A stretch of 64,000 nucleotides of DNA from Orientallactaga sibirica (GCA_036365145.1 JAEOAD010000035.1:5535501-5599500), one strand, 5' to 3'. Positions 1 to 11,166 are shown, numbered from the stretch's first letter. Made by a program: numbers and translations. Notes: generated by a model not told the origin, from the letters alone.

Positions 1-542
1 AGCCAAATCCCAAATTCCTGGCTGGCTGGCTGTCTTTCAGGTGTTGCTGTCTTTACAATCCACGCTACAGTAGATTGACATATTGAAATCCATGGTTAGG
101 GTTAAGACCAGTTTTCAGTAGTGCACACCCTCATTATGGGCAGTTCTGACTCACTTTCTGGAATAGACATGGATTTGCTTCTTTCCTAATCACAGTTCCA
201 TTGGAACCAGCAGTGGATTTCCACGTCGGAAGTGAGGAATGCCGTGCTTGACTGCATAGTTAGAAATCAGTTCTGAAAGGCTTTCTCTCTGGTTGACTGT
301 GTCTGTCATGGTACCAACCCTGGGGTGGGAAACAGTTATTCCACAGAATAAGAAACGTACTTTGTACCTTTCTCCCTGGCAGAAGTAAGGGCAGTTACTT
401 CCCCCTTGCTTAGTTCTGTTAAATTGTTCGTGTTTCTGATCAAAGGAAAAGGAGTTTTTGTTGTCTCCAGCAGAGACTCCCTGGAGCACAGCCTGCTGTT
501 TGTGTTCGCTTGATTTACTTGTGGTAGAAAATCATGGTGAGA

Positions 543-718
543 AGCTGGGTGTGGTGGTGCACGCCTTTAATCCCAGCACTCGGGAGGCAGAGGTAGGAGG
601 ATCGCCGTGAGTTCGAGGCCAGCCTGAGACTACATAGTGAATTCCAGGTCAGCCTGGGCCAGAGCAAGACCCTATCTCAAAAGCCAAAAATAAATAAATA
701 AATAAATAAAAATAAATC
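543..718 (+). mobile_element. B1-type SINE
   Basis: 7SL-derived: gctgggtgtggtggtgcac through ctatctcaaaa, with an (AAAT)n tail. MIA3 intron; the first 540 bp of the window hold no exon I can recognise. Confidence 0.9.
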
Positions 719-857
719 ACTGTGAGAGTTAGAAAACGCAAGAATGCAAGTGATTTGCCAAGAGGTCAAACCTCTTACTGGCCATGGGAAGTGACATTTG
801 AAAAGAGTACTGACTGCTGTGAGGAAAGACTGCCACTTGACACCTGGTTTTCTTTAG

Positions 858-959
858 GAAACTGAGTCAGGAAGAGTTTGAGCGGCAAGACAGAGAGCAG
901 CGGCTATCGGCTGCAGATGAGAAGGTGGTTTCAGCAGCGGAGGAAGTGAAAATCTACAA
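858..959 (+). CDS. MIA3: MIA3 coding exon a (coiled coil)
   Basis: The acceptor is ctttag and the donor gtgagt. The first base completes a split codon from the exon upstream of the window, and the last two bases (AA) open a split lysine codon. It encodes [10 protein letters not shown] and then a run ending EEVKIY, typical of the second coiled coil. Confidence 0.92.
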
Positions 960-3900
960 GTGAGTTTGGGTTGGACAGGAGGGTTGGCTTGAGACACTAG
1001 GGCTTATCTTCTTTTAATACTGTCTGTATTCTGTAGAAGAAAATCGCCCAAATAAGTAAGTGATGTATGGATATGAATACACTGAGTTCACACAAGGGAA
1101 ACATTTTAACTAATGAAAAAAAAGTTAAGGCAAATTAGCTTAGACCACCAGCAGGGCTGCAGGGAAACTTAAGTCATGCAAATAGGTCTGGGGTTTATAT
1201 GATGGAGTAATTCTGTAAGAAAGCAGTTTGCTGTGTGACATTTCAAAAACCAGTACAATGACTGTGCCATTTGAAAGAGCCAGTAGTTGTAGTTGTAAGT
1301 CTATTTAATTTTCCAAAGATACAGTTAAGAAGAAAAATGTATGCCAAGATCGTCATAGCTGGATTATTTGAGACTATATTGAAGGAAATTACAGTCTACC
1401 AACTCAGACTTTCTAGGCATTAAATTACAAGGAAATTAATAAATGATACTTTTAATTATACTGTACTTTATTATAACTATGTAAAGCATGTTTTTTTTTG
1501 AGGCAAGTCCAACAGACTTGCCTTTTATTTTATTTTTTTATTTTATTTATTTATTTATTTTTATTTATTTATTTATTTTTTTTTTGGTTTTTCGAGGTAG
1601 GGTCTCACTCTGGTCCAGGCTGACCTGGAATTAACTATGTAGTCTCAGGGTGGCCTCGAACTCTTGGCGATCCTCCTACCTCTGCCTCCCAAGTGCTGGG
1701 ATTAAAGGCGTGTGCCACCATGCCCAGCTTTATTTTTTTTTTAATGAGAAAGAATATTGGCATGCCAGGGCCTCTAGCCACTGTAATTGAACTCCAGACA
1801 CATGCACCTCCCTTGTGCACACGTGTGACATTGTGCACTGCATCACTGTGCATTTGGCTTACGTGGGATCTGGAGAGTAGAATATGTAAGTCCTTAGGCT
1901 TTGCGGGCAATTGCCTTAACTGCTAAGCTCTCTCCAGCCCTAAAGCATATTTTTATATTTCTAGTGAAATCTTTAAAACTGTAGCTGTCAGAGTCAAGGA
2001 AACATAGTTAAGCTGTTTCAAATTTTATTCAGTTGTGTTTTACTTGATAAAACCAAGTATAATTCTTAGGAGGAGAATTGAAGAAATGGAAGAAGAGTTA
2101 CAGAAAACAGAACGCTCATTCAAAAGCCAGGTAAAAATCATACTGGCCTACATTTAGTTGCAGAGTGCTCTGATATCAAGTGGATAATTCTAATGAGCCT
2201 TAAACATGGTGATGTGTTGTCTTTTTCAGATTGCTGCTCATGAGAAGAAAGCTCACGATAACTGGGTAAGCCCCCCCCCCCCGCCTTTTACTTTGCTTTG
2301 TGCATAGCCTGCTGCATCTGAATCTAAACCGTTGTTCTTCGACAGCTCAAAGCTCGTGCTGCAGAAAGAGCTATAGCGGAAGAGAAAAGGGAAGCTGCTA
2401 ACTTAAGACACAAGTATGCAATTGGGTATATTTTCATTGCTTTTTAGAATGTGTTAATGCTAGGCGGTACCTAGTAAGGAACTGATTGTTAGTTCATACT
2501 TAAATCCATTTTTTCTCAATATTCAAGATTACTGGAAATGACTCAAAAAATGGCAATGCGGCAAGATGAACCTGTGATTGTAAAACCAATGCCAGGAAGG
2601 CCAAATACACAAAACCCTCCCCGGAGAGGTAGGAATAATTGGGAAAGGGCAGCATTGTTGTTGTTGTTGTTGTTTATTATTGTTGGTGCAGAATGTATGT
2701 AGATTATTTCTGTGATAGTCATGATGCCCTAGAAATGATCCCAGGAGCTTACTACAGGAAAAGCTGTCTGAAAGGGGTAATAAGTAAGGCATTGCTATCT
2801 TTAGGTCCACTGAGCCAGAATGGCTCTTTTGGCCCATCCCCTGTGAGTGGTGGAGAATGCTCCCCTCCCCTGTCAGCAGAGCTACCTGGAAGACCTCTCT
2901 CGGCCACACTCAGTCGAAGAGACATCCCTAGAAGTGAATTTGGTAAGCAGTCACTTGGCAATTAACTGTTTCAAGTGAGTTTTTTCCTTTTAAACTTACT
3001 TATTTTTTCAGATAGGGTCTTGCTCTAGCCCAGGCTGACCTAGAATTCACTATGTAGTTTCAGGGTGGCCTTACGACAGTTCTCCTACCACTGTTTCCTC
3101 AGTGCTGGGATTAAAGGTGTGCACCATCATGCCTGGCTCCTTTTGAGAATTCTAATGAAAACAACAAGGTCTGCTGTAGAACAGAGCATTTCCTTGTTAT
3201 TTTCCTGAGGCCCATGTATTCCCTTTCTTTCAAAGTTTACACTATGAATGAAGTACTTATCTTGAATTTTTAGGGATTCCTCTCTCAGATATAAAAGTAG
3301 CCTTAAAACTGTAGTTTATGTAGCATGCATGCTTCCACTTTGCACTACTATAATGTGAAATGCTGTAAGTCATATTTCTAATTTCATCTGTAATGTTTGC
3401 TAAGAAGTCAGATTATATACAGACTTAAAGAGCCAGGCTATAGAATTATATCAAGTCTGTGACACAGAACCTAATATGCAGAGTTGATTGCTACTTCTTA
3501 AACCCAAGGCAGCCCTGGTTTTAATACTTTTTAAAATATATATATTTTACTTATTTATTTGAGAGAAAGAGGCAGAGAGAGAGAGAGAATGGGTGTGCCA
3601 GGGCCTTCAGCCACTGCAAACAAACTCCAGGTGCATGCACCCCCCTTGTGCATCTGGCTTACATGGGTCCTGGAGAGTCGAAACCGGGATCCTTTGGCTT
3701 TACAGGCAAACGCCTTAACTGTTAAGCCATCTCTCCAGCCCAATACTTTTAAGTCTATAGAATCTGTGGCTCAGATGTATTGAGGGATTTTTATTGTTAT
3801 TGTTGTCCATAATTGTTCTTTTCTTAAAAAAAATTGTTGGGCGTGGTGGTACACACCTTTAATCCCAGCACTCGGGAGGCAGAGGTAGGAGGATCACTGT

Positions 3901-6900
3901 GAGTTCAAGGCCACCCTGAGACTACAGAGTGAATTCCAGGTCAGCCTGAGCTAAAGTGAAATTCTACCTTCTAAAACAAACAAATAAACAAACAAAATTA
4001 CCTGCAAGAGCTGTTTTTTCTCAAGGGTCGATGGATGGGCTTTTGCCCCGTCCTCGGTGGCCAGTCGAGGGTCCTGGGAAGCATGCTGCCTCAGGTAAGT
4101 ACTTCCAGCCTGAAGTTGTGCATGCAGGGCCTTTGCCCTCTTCTTAGAGTACAGGTCAGGTTGTGTGACTCGTCCTGTCCTCTCGCAGACCCAGGACCAG
4201 GCTCCGTTCCCCTGATGAACAGCAGCTCCAGAAGCTCCTCCCCCGCTAAGGGGGTGTCTGAAGGCAAGGTAAGCTCGAGGTCACTGTGGAAGGAGGTAAT
4301 GTAAGGATGCAAACGTTTCCTACTGCACTCTCTACCTCATCTCCTGCTTATGTGTTCTCTCTGTGCTATTCCACTTGTTTTTTAAAAAGCAAACTGTTCC
4401 CCAAGAGCCTGAAGGCCCCTCAGCTACCAACATGACCCCTGTGGCTGAATGTCCAGTCGCAGTAAGTACTGGGAGGTTGAGGACTGACGTGGGCTTTGAT
4501 TCTGCTTGGTGTGTTTATGGGAAGAGTAGAAGCATGGCACTGATCCTCTCCGCACTGGATTAAATGGCAACGTTGATCTTACTCTTCTTGACCTGGAGTG
4601 TCACTGAAGTCTGTCTGGTCAATTGTTGATCTCTTCTCTTTCCTCTTTTGGTTAAATAATTAACCAGTTTTAGAGCACTTGCTATAATTGTAAGTACAGA
4701 ATGAAAACAATTACTCCAGCTGTGCATGTACTTCATGTTGAATGCTGTGAGGCAAAGTAAATTACAAACTGCATCATGCATTGTCATTATCTATTTTGGA
4801 AATAAGCTATTTAAAGACTCCTTAAGTTAGGCATGGTGGCACATGCCTTTATCCCAGCACTTGAGAATCAGAGGTAGGAGAATCAGAATCAATGTGAGTT
4901 GGAGGCCACCCTGGGACTACATAGTGAATTCCAGGTCAGCCTGGGCTAGAGTGAAACCCTACTTCGAAAAACTAAAGCTGGGGGCGGGGTGAGGGTGGGT
5001 CTGAGGTTAGATGGGTAAAATAGGTAATGGGATTTCTGGGAGTGAAACAGTGAACCTGCATAATCTCAAGCAGGGTTATTAATGTGTTCAGAGAAATGCA
5101 CTGTCATGGAACATGTATAGCTACGATAGTAGCCAAGTGCTCTGATGGCTCTCACAGGGGTGCTGTATATTGCTATCAACCTGGTTTCTACTGGAAGTTA
5201 AATGTCTAAGACTGTACCATGTTACCAGTGAGTGAAAGTAATCACGAACTTTGCCCTCTTAATTCATGCATAGAACAGTTTGGCAAATACTCTGAAGGTT
5301 AGTGCAGGGCTCCAGGAATATACATCTTGAGAAATATTTTTATCAAGTGTAGTTTGGACGAGATGCAAACCCTTTTGCAGTTCAAAAAGAACAGAAACCC
5401 TATTAAAGAGGAGTAGTGGGGGGTGGGTTGGAGAACTGGCTTAAAGGTTAAGGCGCTTGCCTGCAAAGCCTAAGAACCTAGGTCTGATTACCCAGTACTC
5501 ATGTAATCTAGATGCAAGGTGGCACATGTGTCTGGAGGCCCTGGCGTGCCCCATTCTCTATCTCTCTCTCTCTGCCTTTTTCTCTCTCAAATTATTAAAA
5601 AGAAAAAAAGAGGAGTAGAGGGTGAGCATAGGCTTGGAATGAGGCCTGGTATTGAGTTCCAGCTTGCTTTCTTATGTGCAGTATCACCTTCCGCAAAAAT
5701 TACCTGATCTCTCGCCTCTATTTCCTCATGTTTAAAGTAAGATTGCCAAATGTAAATATTGACTTGAGAATTCTAATATATCAAAAGGCCCATTTGAAGG
5801 TATTGTTACTTGTGTGAAAAATGGATTTTCATTTTCTTTTTCAATATTCATTTGAGAGAGAGGGAGGGGGCAGATAGAGAGAATGGGTGCACCAGGGCCT
5901 CCAGCCACTGCGTATGATCTCCGATACATGTGACATGTTGTGCATCTGGCTTACGCGGGTACTGGGGAATTGAACCTGGGTCCTTAGGTTTCACAGGCAA
6001 GCACCTTAACTGCTAAGCCGTTCCCTTGGTTATACTTAAGTGTGTGTGGCATGACCTTTGTCACAATCACCCTTAATGAGCTAACAGCCCTCTCTCTTCC
6101 CCAGCTCAGTGGACGCTCTTGCTCGTGATACCCTTCTAACCTCTGAGCTGTTGGTGGGAACAGGGCGGGGTGGGCTGCTAGAGAATGCTCTTGGTGCAGA
6201 TGCCTATGTGGGCGACATTGCCGTACTAAAGCATTTAAAACTCTGCTTTGATACTGCAGGTTAACATGGCTGTCAAAGGGCCCTCTTCGTTTCCTGGGCT
6301 GGCTCTCGTGGGTGCTCCTTTGGGAGGGCCTGTACCACCACCCATTCGATATGGACCACCGCCTCAGCTCTGTGGACCTTTTGGACCTCGGCCACTTCCT
6401 CCACCATTCGGTAGGTGGTCTAAGCAGCAGTGACTGACATCCAGAACACGTGCCCTTGTCTGACCCTTGCTAAAGAGCTGCTCGTGCAGGGCTTCCCAGG
6501 GCAGGGACAGAGCTGACCAAGGACATGCTTTTCCTCTAGCCTAGGACACGTAGGTGCCTCGGCCTCTCCACACTGAGATGCGCATAGCTGCCTCTAAGAC
6601 AAAGAAAGCCAGGCATGTCTCTTCTGCAGACATTTATTGAACACCAGTGGCCACATGCAGAAATAGATGTGAATCCTGAATGTCACAGGAGGACAAGCTG
6701 AACACTGCCTTCTCACCTTGGGCGTAGATGGGAGGGAGGAGCTAAGGAGAACAACGCAACCCACCAGCACCTCCACTCTGCTGCAGTCAGGCCCAGGCTG
6801 AGCTATCACTGTGTGCATGTTAACTGACACGGGAGGAGGCAGAAACTGCTTTAGCAAGCTGCTATTGTAGCAGTGAGGCTCGCATTACATGATCTACCAT

Positions 6901-7469
6901 CTTGACATGGCATACTGTACTTCCAAGAACAAATGGAGCTGTTGTGAGACAGAGCTGGAATTGCAGAGGGAGAAAAAGCCACAAGCATGGGACTAAGTAG
7001 AGCCCTGTTTAAGTCGTGTCTGTTGCTGGTGGCCACAGGTTGCAGTTTCCATTGCTGAGCCTGATTTGCCTCATCTGTAGTCAGGATGCCACCACTCGAC
7101 CTAGGAGTACGGGAAGTTAAAGACTCTGTGAACATACTTGGAATAATTACAGGTTTATTATTGAACACTTACCTGGCTTCATCTTGTTTTTCAGTTCCCG
7201 GAATGCGCCCACCACTGGGCTTAAGAGAATGTGCACCAGGTGTTCTGCCCATGGATCCTCGGGGTTTTTTACCAGGACGCATGCCATTTAGACCTCCAGG
7301 TCCACTTGGTCCAAGAGACCGATTACCGCCTCCAGCCCATGGCCCCCAGGACTGCCCACCACCACTTGCTGCAAGAGACTCCTTGCCTTCAGGCCCCAGA
7401 GATGAGCCCCCACCTGCCTCTCAGAGCAACAGCCAGGACTGTCCACAGGCTTTAAAACCCAGCCCCTAA
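858..7469 (+). CDS. MIA3: MIA3 (TANGO1), C-terminal 11 coding exons, 5' partial
   Basis: MIA3/TANGO1 is an ER-exit-site membrane protein that helps load bulky cargo such as procollagen into COPII carriers. The window holds its cytosolic C-terminus: 11 exons totalling 1153 nt and 383 codons plus stop. All have GT-AG borders and compatible phases, with no stop or frameshift. The first exons encode charged coiled coil ([10 protein letters not shown], then [17 protein letters not shown]). The later ones encode a proline-rich tail with PPP motifs ([32 protein letters not shown]), the region known to bind SEC23. The paralogue MIA2/cTAGE5 has a very similar tail. I chose MIA3 because the next genes are AIDA and BROX, the order known at human 1q41. 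The SH3-like, luminal and transmembrane parts lie before the window. Confidence 0.93.
1571..1732 (-). mobile_element. B1-type SINE
   Basis: Reads gaggtagggtctcactctgg on the + strand. It sits back to back with the tRNA-SINE that follows, and a T-rich (TTTA)n tail precedes it. Confidence 0.9.
1737..1940 (-). mobile_element. tRNA-derived SINE
   Basis: Shows ccagggcctctagccactg, tgtgcatttggcttacgtgg and the terminal ctctccagccc. A long variant with an extra gtgtgacattgtgcactgc segment. Confidence 0.85.
2070..2130 (+). CDS. MIA3: MIA3 coding exon b (coiled coil)
   Basis: A 61-nt exon between ttcttag and gtaaaa. It encodes the very charged [20 protein letters not shown] and ends on a complete codon. 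Confidence 0.93.
2230..2265 (+). CDS. MIA3: MIA3 36-nt microexon
   Basis: Only 12 codons ([12 protein letters not shown]), between tttttcag and gtaagc. The intron before it is 99 bp and the one after it about 80 bp. A run of about 12 cytosines starts just past the donor. Confidence 0.9.
2270..2282. repeat. Poly-C run after an MIA3 donor site
   Basis: Twelve or more cytosines directly following the gtaag donor of the 36-nt microexon, within an intron of only 80 bp. Confidence 0.9.
2346..2413 (+). CDS. MIA3: MIA3 coding exon d
   Basis: Acceptor tcgacag, donor gtatgc. It encodes [20 protein letters not shown] and ends inside a lysine codon (AA|A). Confidence 0.92.
2528..2628 (+). CDS. MIA3: MIA3 coding exon e (end of coiled coil, start of proline-rich tail)
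   Basis: Acceptor attcaag, donor gtagga. It begins [10 protein letters not shown] and passes into the conserved linker [19 protein letters not shown]. Confidence 0.93.
2805..2942 (+). CDS. MIA3: MIA3 coding exon f
   Basis: Acceptor tctttag, donor gtaagc. It encodes [20 protein letters not shown] and ends [10 protein letters not shown]. This is the most recognisable block of the tail. Confidence 0.94.
3001..3140 (-). mobile_element. B1-type SINE
   Basis: Diverged copy: gatagggtcttgctctagcc through accatcatgcctggctcc. Confidence 0.85.
3549..3741 (-). mobile_element. tRNA-derived SINE
   Basis: Full-length form from the (TTTA)/(GA) tail to ccatctctccagccc. On the minus strand it starts ggctggagagatggcttaac. 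Confidence 0.9.
3837..3998 (+). mobile_element. B1-type SINE
   Basis: Ends in a (CAAA)n tail about 30 bp before MIA3 exon g. Confidence 0.9.
4026..4094 (+). CDS. MIA3: MIA3 coding exon g
   Basis: A 69-nt exon between ttctcaag and gtaagt, encoding [22 protein letters not shown]1 SINE ends about 30 bp upstream, so the acceptor tract is short and partly bounded by the SINE's A-rich tail. Confidence 0.85.
4189..4268 (+). CDS. MIA3: MIA3 coding exon h
   Basis: Acceptor tctcgcag, donor gtaagc. It encodes a serine-rich stretch, [19 protein letters not shown], ending on a complete codon so that the next exon can be skipped in frame. Confidence 0.9.
4390..4461 (+). CDS. MIA3: MIA3 coding exon i, likely cassette exon
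   Basis: A 72-nt (24-codon) exon beginning [17 protein letters not shown]. It starts and ends on codon borders. The donor gtaagt is strong, but the acceptor is weak: five A's lie between the T-tract and the AG. Inclusion or skipping both keep the frame, so I infer alternative splicing. Confidence 0.78.
4826..4976 (+). mobile_element. B1-type SINE
   Basis: Diverged; it contains a small local duplication (aatcagaatcaatg) in the middle. Confidence 0.85.
5427..5610 (+). mobile_element. tRNA-derived SINE
   Basis: From ggttggagaactggcttaaa to a (TC)n and A-rich tail. Confidence 0.85.
5843..6027 (-). mobile_element. tRNA-derived SINE
   Basis: Contains gcaccagggcctccagccac and a terminal ctgctaagccgttccc. 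Upstream of MIA3 exon j. Confidence 0.85.
6260..6410 (+). CDS. MIA3: MIA3 coding exon j (proline-rich, SEC23-binding)
   Basis: Acceptor actgcag, donor gtaggt. It encodes [13 protein letters not shown] and then [20 protein letters not shown] and RPLPPPF. PPP triplets like these are the known SEC23 contacts in this family. Confidence 0.94.
7195..7469 (+). CDS. MIA3: MIA3 terminal coding exon
   Basis: Acceptor tttttcag. It opens with [16 protein letters not shown], continues through further PPP motifs and ends [12 protein letters not shown] before a TAA stop. The junction residue is valine (FVPGM), where I remember glycine in the human protein. Confidence 0.94.
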
Positions 7470-8310
7470 CTTTGACCTCTGACATTGAGTCAGACAGAAA
7501 GTGAACTGTACACTATATTCATTACAGTAAGGATTTCCTTGGCTTCAAAATCCAAGTTTGTTTTACATGGTTTAAAGCTGCCTGGCAGTGTGCATTTTTG
7601 AGCCAAACAATTCAAAAATATCATTTTCTCTAAATAAAATCACCTCTTACGCTAGAACATCCTTCCAACTTTGAAATGTGCAATAAATACCTGTGTTTTA
7701 GTTATTGTAGTATATGTAATTGCTAAATGATTTAGATGCCATAAAATATGAACATTTCCTGTGGAAATGCTTTAAGAACATGTATTTCCATGACCTTGTT
7801 TTTAGTGTAACAAGCTGAGTACAGCGCAGTGGTGTTTACAAGCTTGATCTTCGTTCTTCTGTATTTGATCGCAAAGACTGTTACGCTAAAAATGTTTACT
7901 CAAGGATCATAAACTTTATCTTCCCTGTTGCTAAAGATCTTTGTAGTAATAGTTCATAAACAATCGTTTATTACTATTTCCCAAGTGTCTGTTGATTGAT
8001 TGGACTGTCATGAGACGTGTACTGTTGAGAAGTGTGTTCACTCAGGCTTTCAGAACTGGAGGCTGATTTGGCACATGCTCCATTGCACCTGTGAACCCTC
8101 TACAAGGGATTTCTTCCATTTACTTCAGAGAAGTCTGTGGTCCCACTTGTTCTGTAGCATGTGCTTTCCTGTGACCTTCAAGGCCTGTGTGAGGATGGTT
8201 TTCTAGTGAGTCTGCATAGGATCATTACTTAACTTGATGTTGCTTCTCTTAATACTGCACTAAGGGTGGATGACAGCAAATGAAAATAATGTGCTATGGC
8301 TCTAAAGTTA
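7470..8310 (+). other. MIA3: MIA3 3' untranslated region (far end uncertain)
   Basis: A SINE-free A/T-rich stretch directly after the stop. It contains two AATAAA hexamers, at 7633-7638 and 7682-7687. Which one is used, or whether transcription runs on to the first SINE at 8311, cannot be told from sequence alone. Confidence 0.6.
7682..7687 (+). terminator. MIA3: Candidate MIA3 polyadenylation signal
   Basis: AATAAA about 215 bp past the stop, followed by a T/G-rich stretch (ttttagttattgtag). A second copy lies 49 bp upstream. Confidence 0.5.
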
Positions 8311-8672
8311 TTTTATTTTATTTTAGAGAGAGAGAGAGCATGGGCGTGCCAGCGGCCTCTCAGCCACTGTGAACTATTTCCAGATGCGTGTGCCCCCTTG
8401 TGGCAAATGCAGCATTGCACCCTGGACCTGGAGAATTGAACAGACATTTCTTAGGCTTGGCAGGCAGGCGACTTAACCACTAAGTCATCTCTCCAGATCT
8501 TCTTTTTTAATATTTGAGAGAAAGAAAATAGGCTTGCCATGACTTCCTGTTGCTGGAAATTAACTTGGAGCATACGCCACTTTGCATCTATCTGGCTTCA
8601 CTGGGGAATCAAACCCAGGCTGTCAGACTTTGCAAGCAAGTGTTTTTAACTGTTGAGCCTTTTCTCCAGCCC
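8311..8672 (-). mobile_element. Two adjacent tRNA-derived SINEs
   Basis: 8311-8497 is a long variant with ccccttgtggcaaatgcagc. 8500-8672 is an older copy ending ttttctccagccc. They mark the first repeat beyond the MIA3 3' end. Confidence 0.8.
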
Positions 8673-8981
8673 AGGATCATTCTTTTTAAGAAATGTACAG
8701 AGTATTGTCTTTACCATAAATAACACAATTTTTAAGTACCATGACAAAGCAGAAGTACCGAGGAAGAATGAGGACTAGGACACTTGCTTGTCTTTGGCCA
8801 GCAACTCTGGGATGATCTAAATTCTTGTTGGGTTTGTGACAAGACTGCACTCAGTAGCTCAAGCTGGCTTGAAATGATCCTCCTGTGTTAGCCTGGACTT
8901 ACAGGCATGAGCCACCATCCCTACCTCAATTCTTTAAAAAAAAAAATAAATTTTTTAAAAATAAATATTTTTTAAAAATAA

Positions 8982-9103
8982 ATAAATTCCAAGTGCATGC
9001 ACCACTTTGTGTATCTAGCTTTACATGGATACTGGGGTACTTAACCCAGGTCATTAGACTTTGCAGGCAAGCACCTGAAAACCATTGAATCATTTCCAGC
9101 CCC
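8982..9103 (-). mobile_element. tRNA-derived SINE, partial
   Basis: Only the tRNA-related half remains (ccaagtgcatgcaccacttt to catttccagccc). Confidence 0.7.
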
Positions 9104-9137
9104 CAATTCTTTTTTTAACAGATACAATTTAAAAATT

Positions 9138-9548
9138 GAGCCGGTTGTGGTGGCGCACGCTGGTAGGATATTACTGAAGAGGCAGAGGCAGGAGGATCGG
9201 GAGTTCGAGGCCAGCCTGGGCTACACATTTTCTTTAGCTGGGTGTGGTGGCACACGCCTTTAATCCCAGCACTCAGGAGACAGAGGTAGGAGGGTCGCTG
9301 TGAGTTTGAGGCCACCCTGAGACTACATAGTTAATTCCAGGTCAGCCTGGGCCAGAGTGAGACCCTACCTTAAAAAAAAAAAAAAAAAAATCAGCCAGGC
9401 GTGGTGGCACATGCCTTTAATCCCAGCACTTGGAGGCAGAGGTAGGAGGATCACCGTGAGTTCGAGGCCACCCTGAGACTACATAGTTAATTCCAGGTCA
9501 GCCTGGACCAGATTGAGACCCTACCTCAAAAAAAAAAAAAAAAAAAAA
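9138..9548 (+). mobile_element. Cluster of three B1-type SINEs
   Basis: A short diverged B1-like unit at 9138-9230 is followed by two young full-length B1 copies at 9236-9390 and 9392-9548, each with a long A tail. The short form recurs near 38940-39030. Confidence 0.85.
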
Positions 9549-9656
9549 TCGATACTCAAACTTTGGTGCTCTTATTTAAATGCCAGTTATTTCTAAGAAT
9601 CCATTATACTTAAATTCTTGTACCCATTACCACACTGTCTTTAAAACAGTATTTCT

Positions 9657-9838
9657 GGGCTGGAGAGATGGCTCAGCAGTTAAGGTACTTTGAAGCCTAA
9701 TGACCTGGGTTCGAGTTCCCAGACCCATGCAAAGCCAAATGCACAAAGTGGTGCGTGCATCTGAAGTTCATTTGCAGCAGCTAGAAGCCTTGGCACACCC
9801 ATTACCATTCTCTTTCTCCTTGCAAATAATGTTAAAAG
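9657..9838 (+). mobile_element. tRNA-derived SINE
   Basis: gggctggagagatggctcag start; MIA3-AIDA intergenic region. Confidence 0.85.
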
Positions 9839-9876
9839 ATGAAATGTTTCTTGGAACTAACTCTTCAGTTATTTTT

Positions 9877-10030
9877 GTTTTGTTTTGTTTTGGTTTTTCA
9901 AGGTAGGGTCTCACTGTAGCCTAGGCTGACCTGGAATTAACTATGTAGTCTCAGGGTGGCCTTGAACTCATGGCAATCCTCTTACCTCTGCCTCCTGGGG
10001 GATTAAAGGTGTGCGCCACCAGGACCGGCT
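9877..10030 (-). mobile_element. B1-type SINE
   Basis: (TTTTG)n tail, then caaggtagggtctcactgt to ccaccaggaccggctc. It splits a local repeat of ctcttcagttatttt, its probable target duplication. Confidence 0.9.
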
Positions 10031-10081
10031 CTTCAGTTATTTTAATTACAGTAACTATCAGCACATTAAGAAACTTGATTT

Positions 10082-10223
10082 AGCTGGGCATGGTGGTGCA
10101 CACCTTTAATCCCAGCACTTGGGAGGCAGAGGTAGGAGGATCACCAAGAGTTTAAGGCCACCCTGAGACTACATAGTGAATTCCAGGTCAGCCTGAGCTA
10201 CAGTGAGACCCTACTTCAAAAAT

Positions 10224-10262
<39 letters not shown>

Positions 10263-10280
10263 AAGAAAGAAAGAAAGAAA
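10082..10280 (+). mobile_element. B1-type SINE with long A tail
   Basis: The tail is about 35 A's followed by (GAAA)n. The flanking aagaaacttgattta on both sides looks like a target duplication. Confidence 0.9.
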
Positions 10281-10809
10281 AGAAACTTGATTTAAATTAA
10301 AATTATAAAAGGCTGAAAATTCCTTTACTGCTATACCATATTCTGTTCTATGAAGTAGTAATAATACTATGACATGTCAGTGCTGGAATGGAAAATACAG
10401 TGAGAATTTTTTTAAATAAGCAAAAGCTTCAGCATAAAGTTTATCTTAAACTATTAAAAGTAATTTATAAGAAGATGGGATCTCTGAAAAAGAATATTTC
10501 TTTCAGAGTGAAAGAAATCTAAATCCTTTCAGATAATGATCTACTTGGCCTCGATTTTCTTTTAACAAAGGGAGAAATTGTACCTAAAAGGAAAACTCTG
10601 GAATAGCATATACCATTTTAACCTTGTAAAGTTAAGATTGTCACAAACAAAACTTATCAATATTTCTGACAACCTCTTCGAGACATAAAACTACACTGAA
10701 GTTGCTACAACTTTTATGTACTCTAGGCTTGCCTCCTCAGTGTTAGGACAGGAATGTGTCACCATGCCTAGTTAATTCTAAATTTAAATGGCATATAAAT
10801 AAAAGTTAT

Positions 10810-11166
10810 AGCTGGGCATGGTGGTGCATGTCTTTAATCCCAGCACTGGGAGGCAGAGGTAGGAGGATTGCAGGTTAGCCTGGGCTAGAGTGAGACCCAA
10901 CCTCAAAAAAATAAACAAACAAACAAACAAACAAACAAACAAACCAACCAACCCAGGGCTGGAGAGATGGCTTAGTGGTTAAGGGGCTTGCCTGTAAAAC
11001 CAAAGGACCCAGGTTTAATCCCCCAGAACCCACATAAGCCAGATGCATAACAGGCACACGCATCTGGACTTCGTATGCAGTGGCTGGAGACCCTGGCACG
11101 CCCATTCTCTTTCTCTCTACCTATTTCTGTATCTCTCAAATAAATAAAAATGAAATATTAAAAAAA
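10810..11166 (+). mobile_element. B1-type SINE followed by tRNA-derived SINE
   Basis: The B1 occupies 10810-10902 with an (AAAC)n tail to about 10942. A full tRNA-SINE runs from 10957 to 11166. Confidence 0.85.

Noticed and set aside
190..489. A 99-codon minus-strand ORF near the window start
   Set aside because: No recognisable protein, no splice or codon pattern, and it lies in a MIA3 intron; treated as chance.
858..7469. Assignment of the first gene to MIA2/cTAGE5
   Set aside because: The C-terminal tail is very similar, but MIA2 is flanked by PNN and FBXO33 in human, whereas AIDA and BROX flank MIA3.
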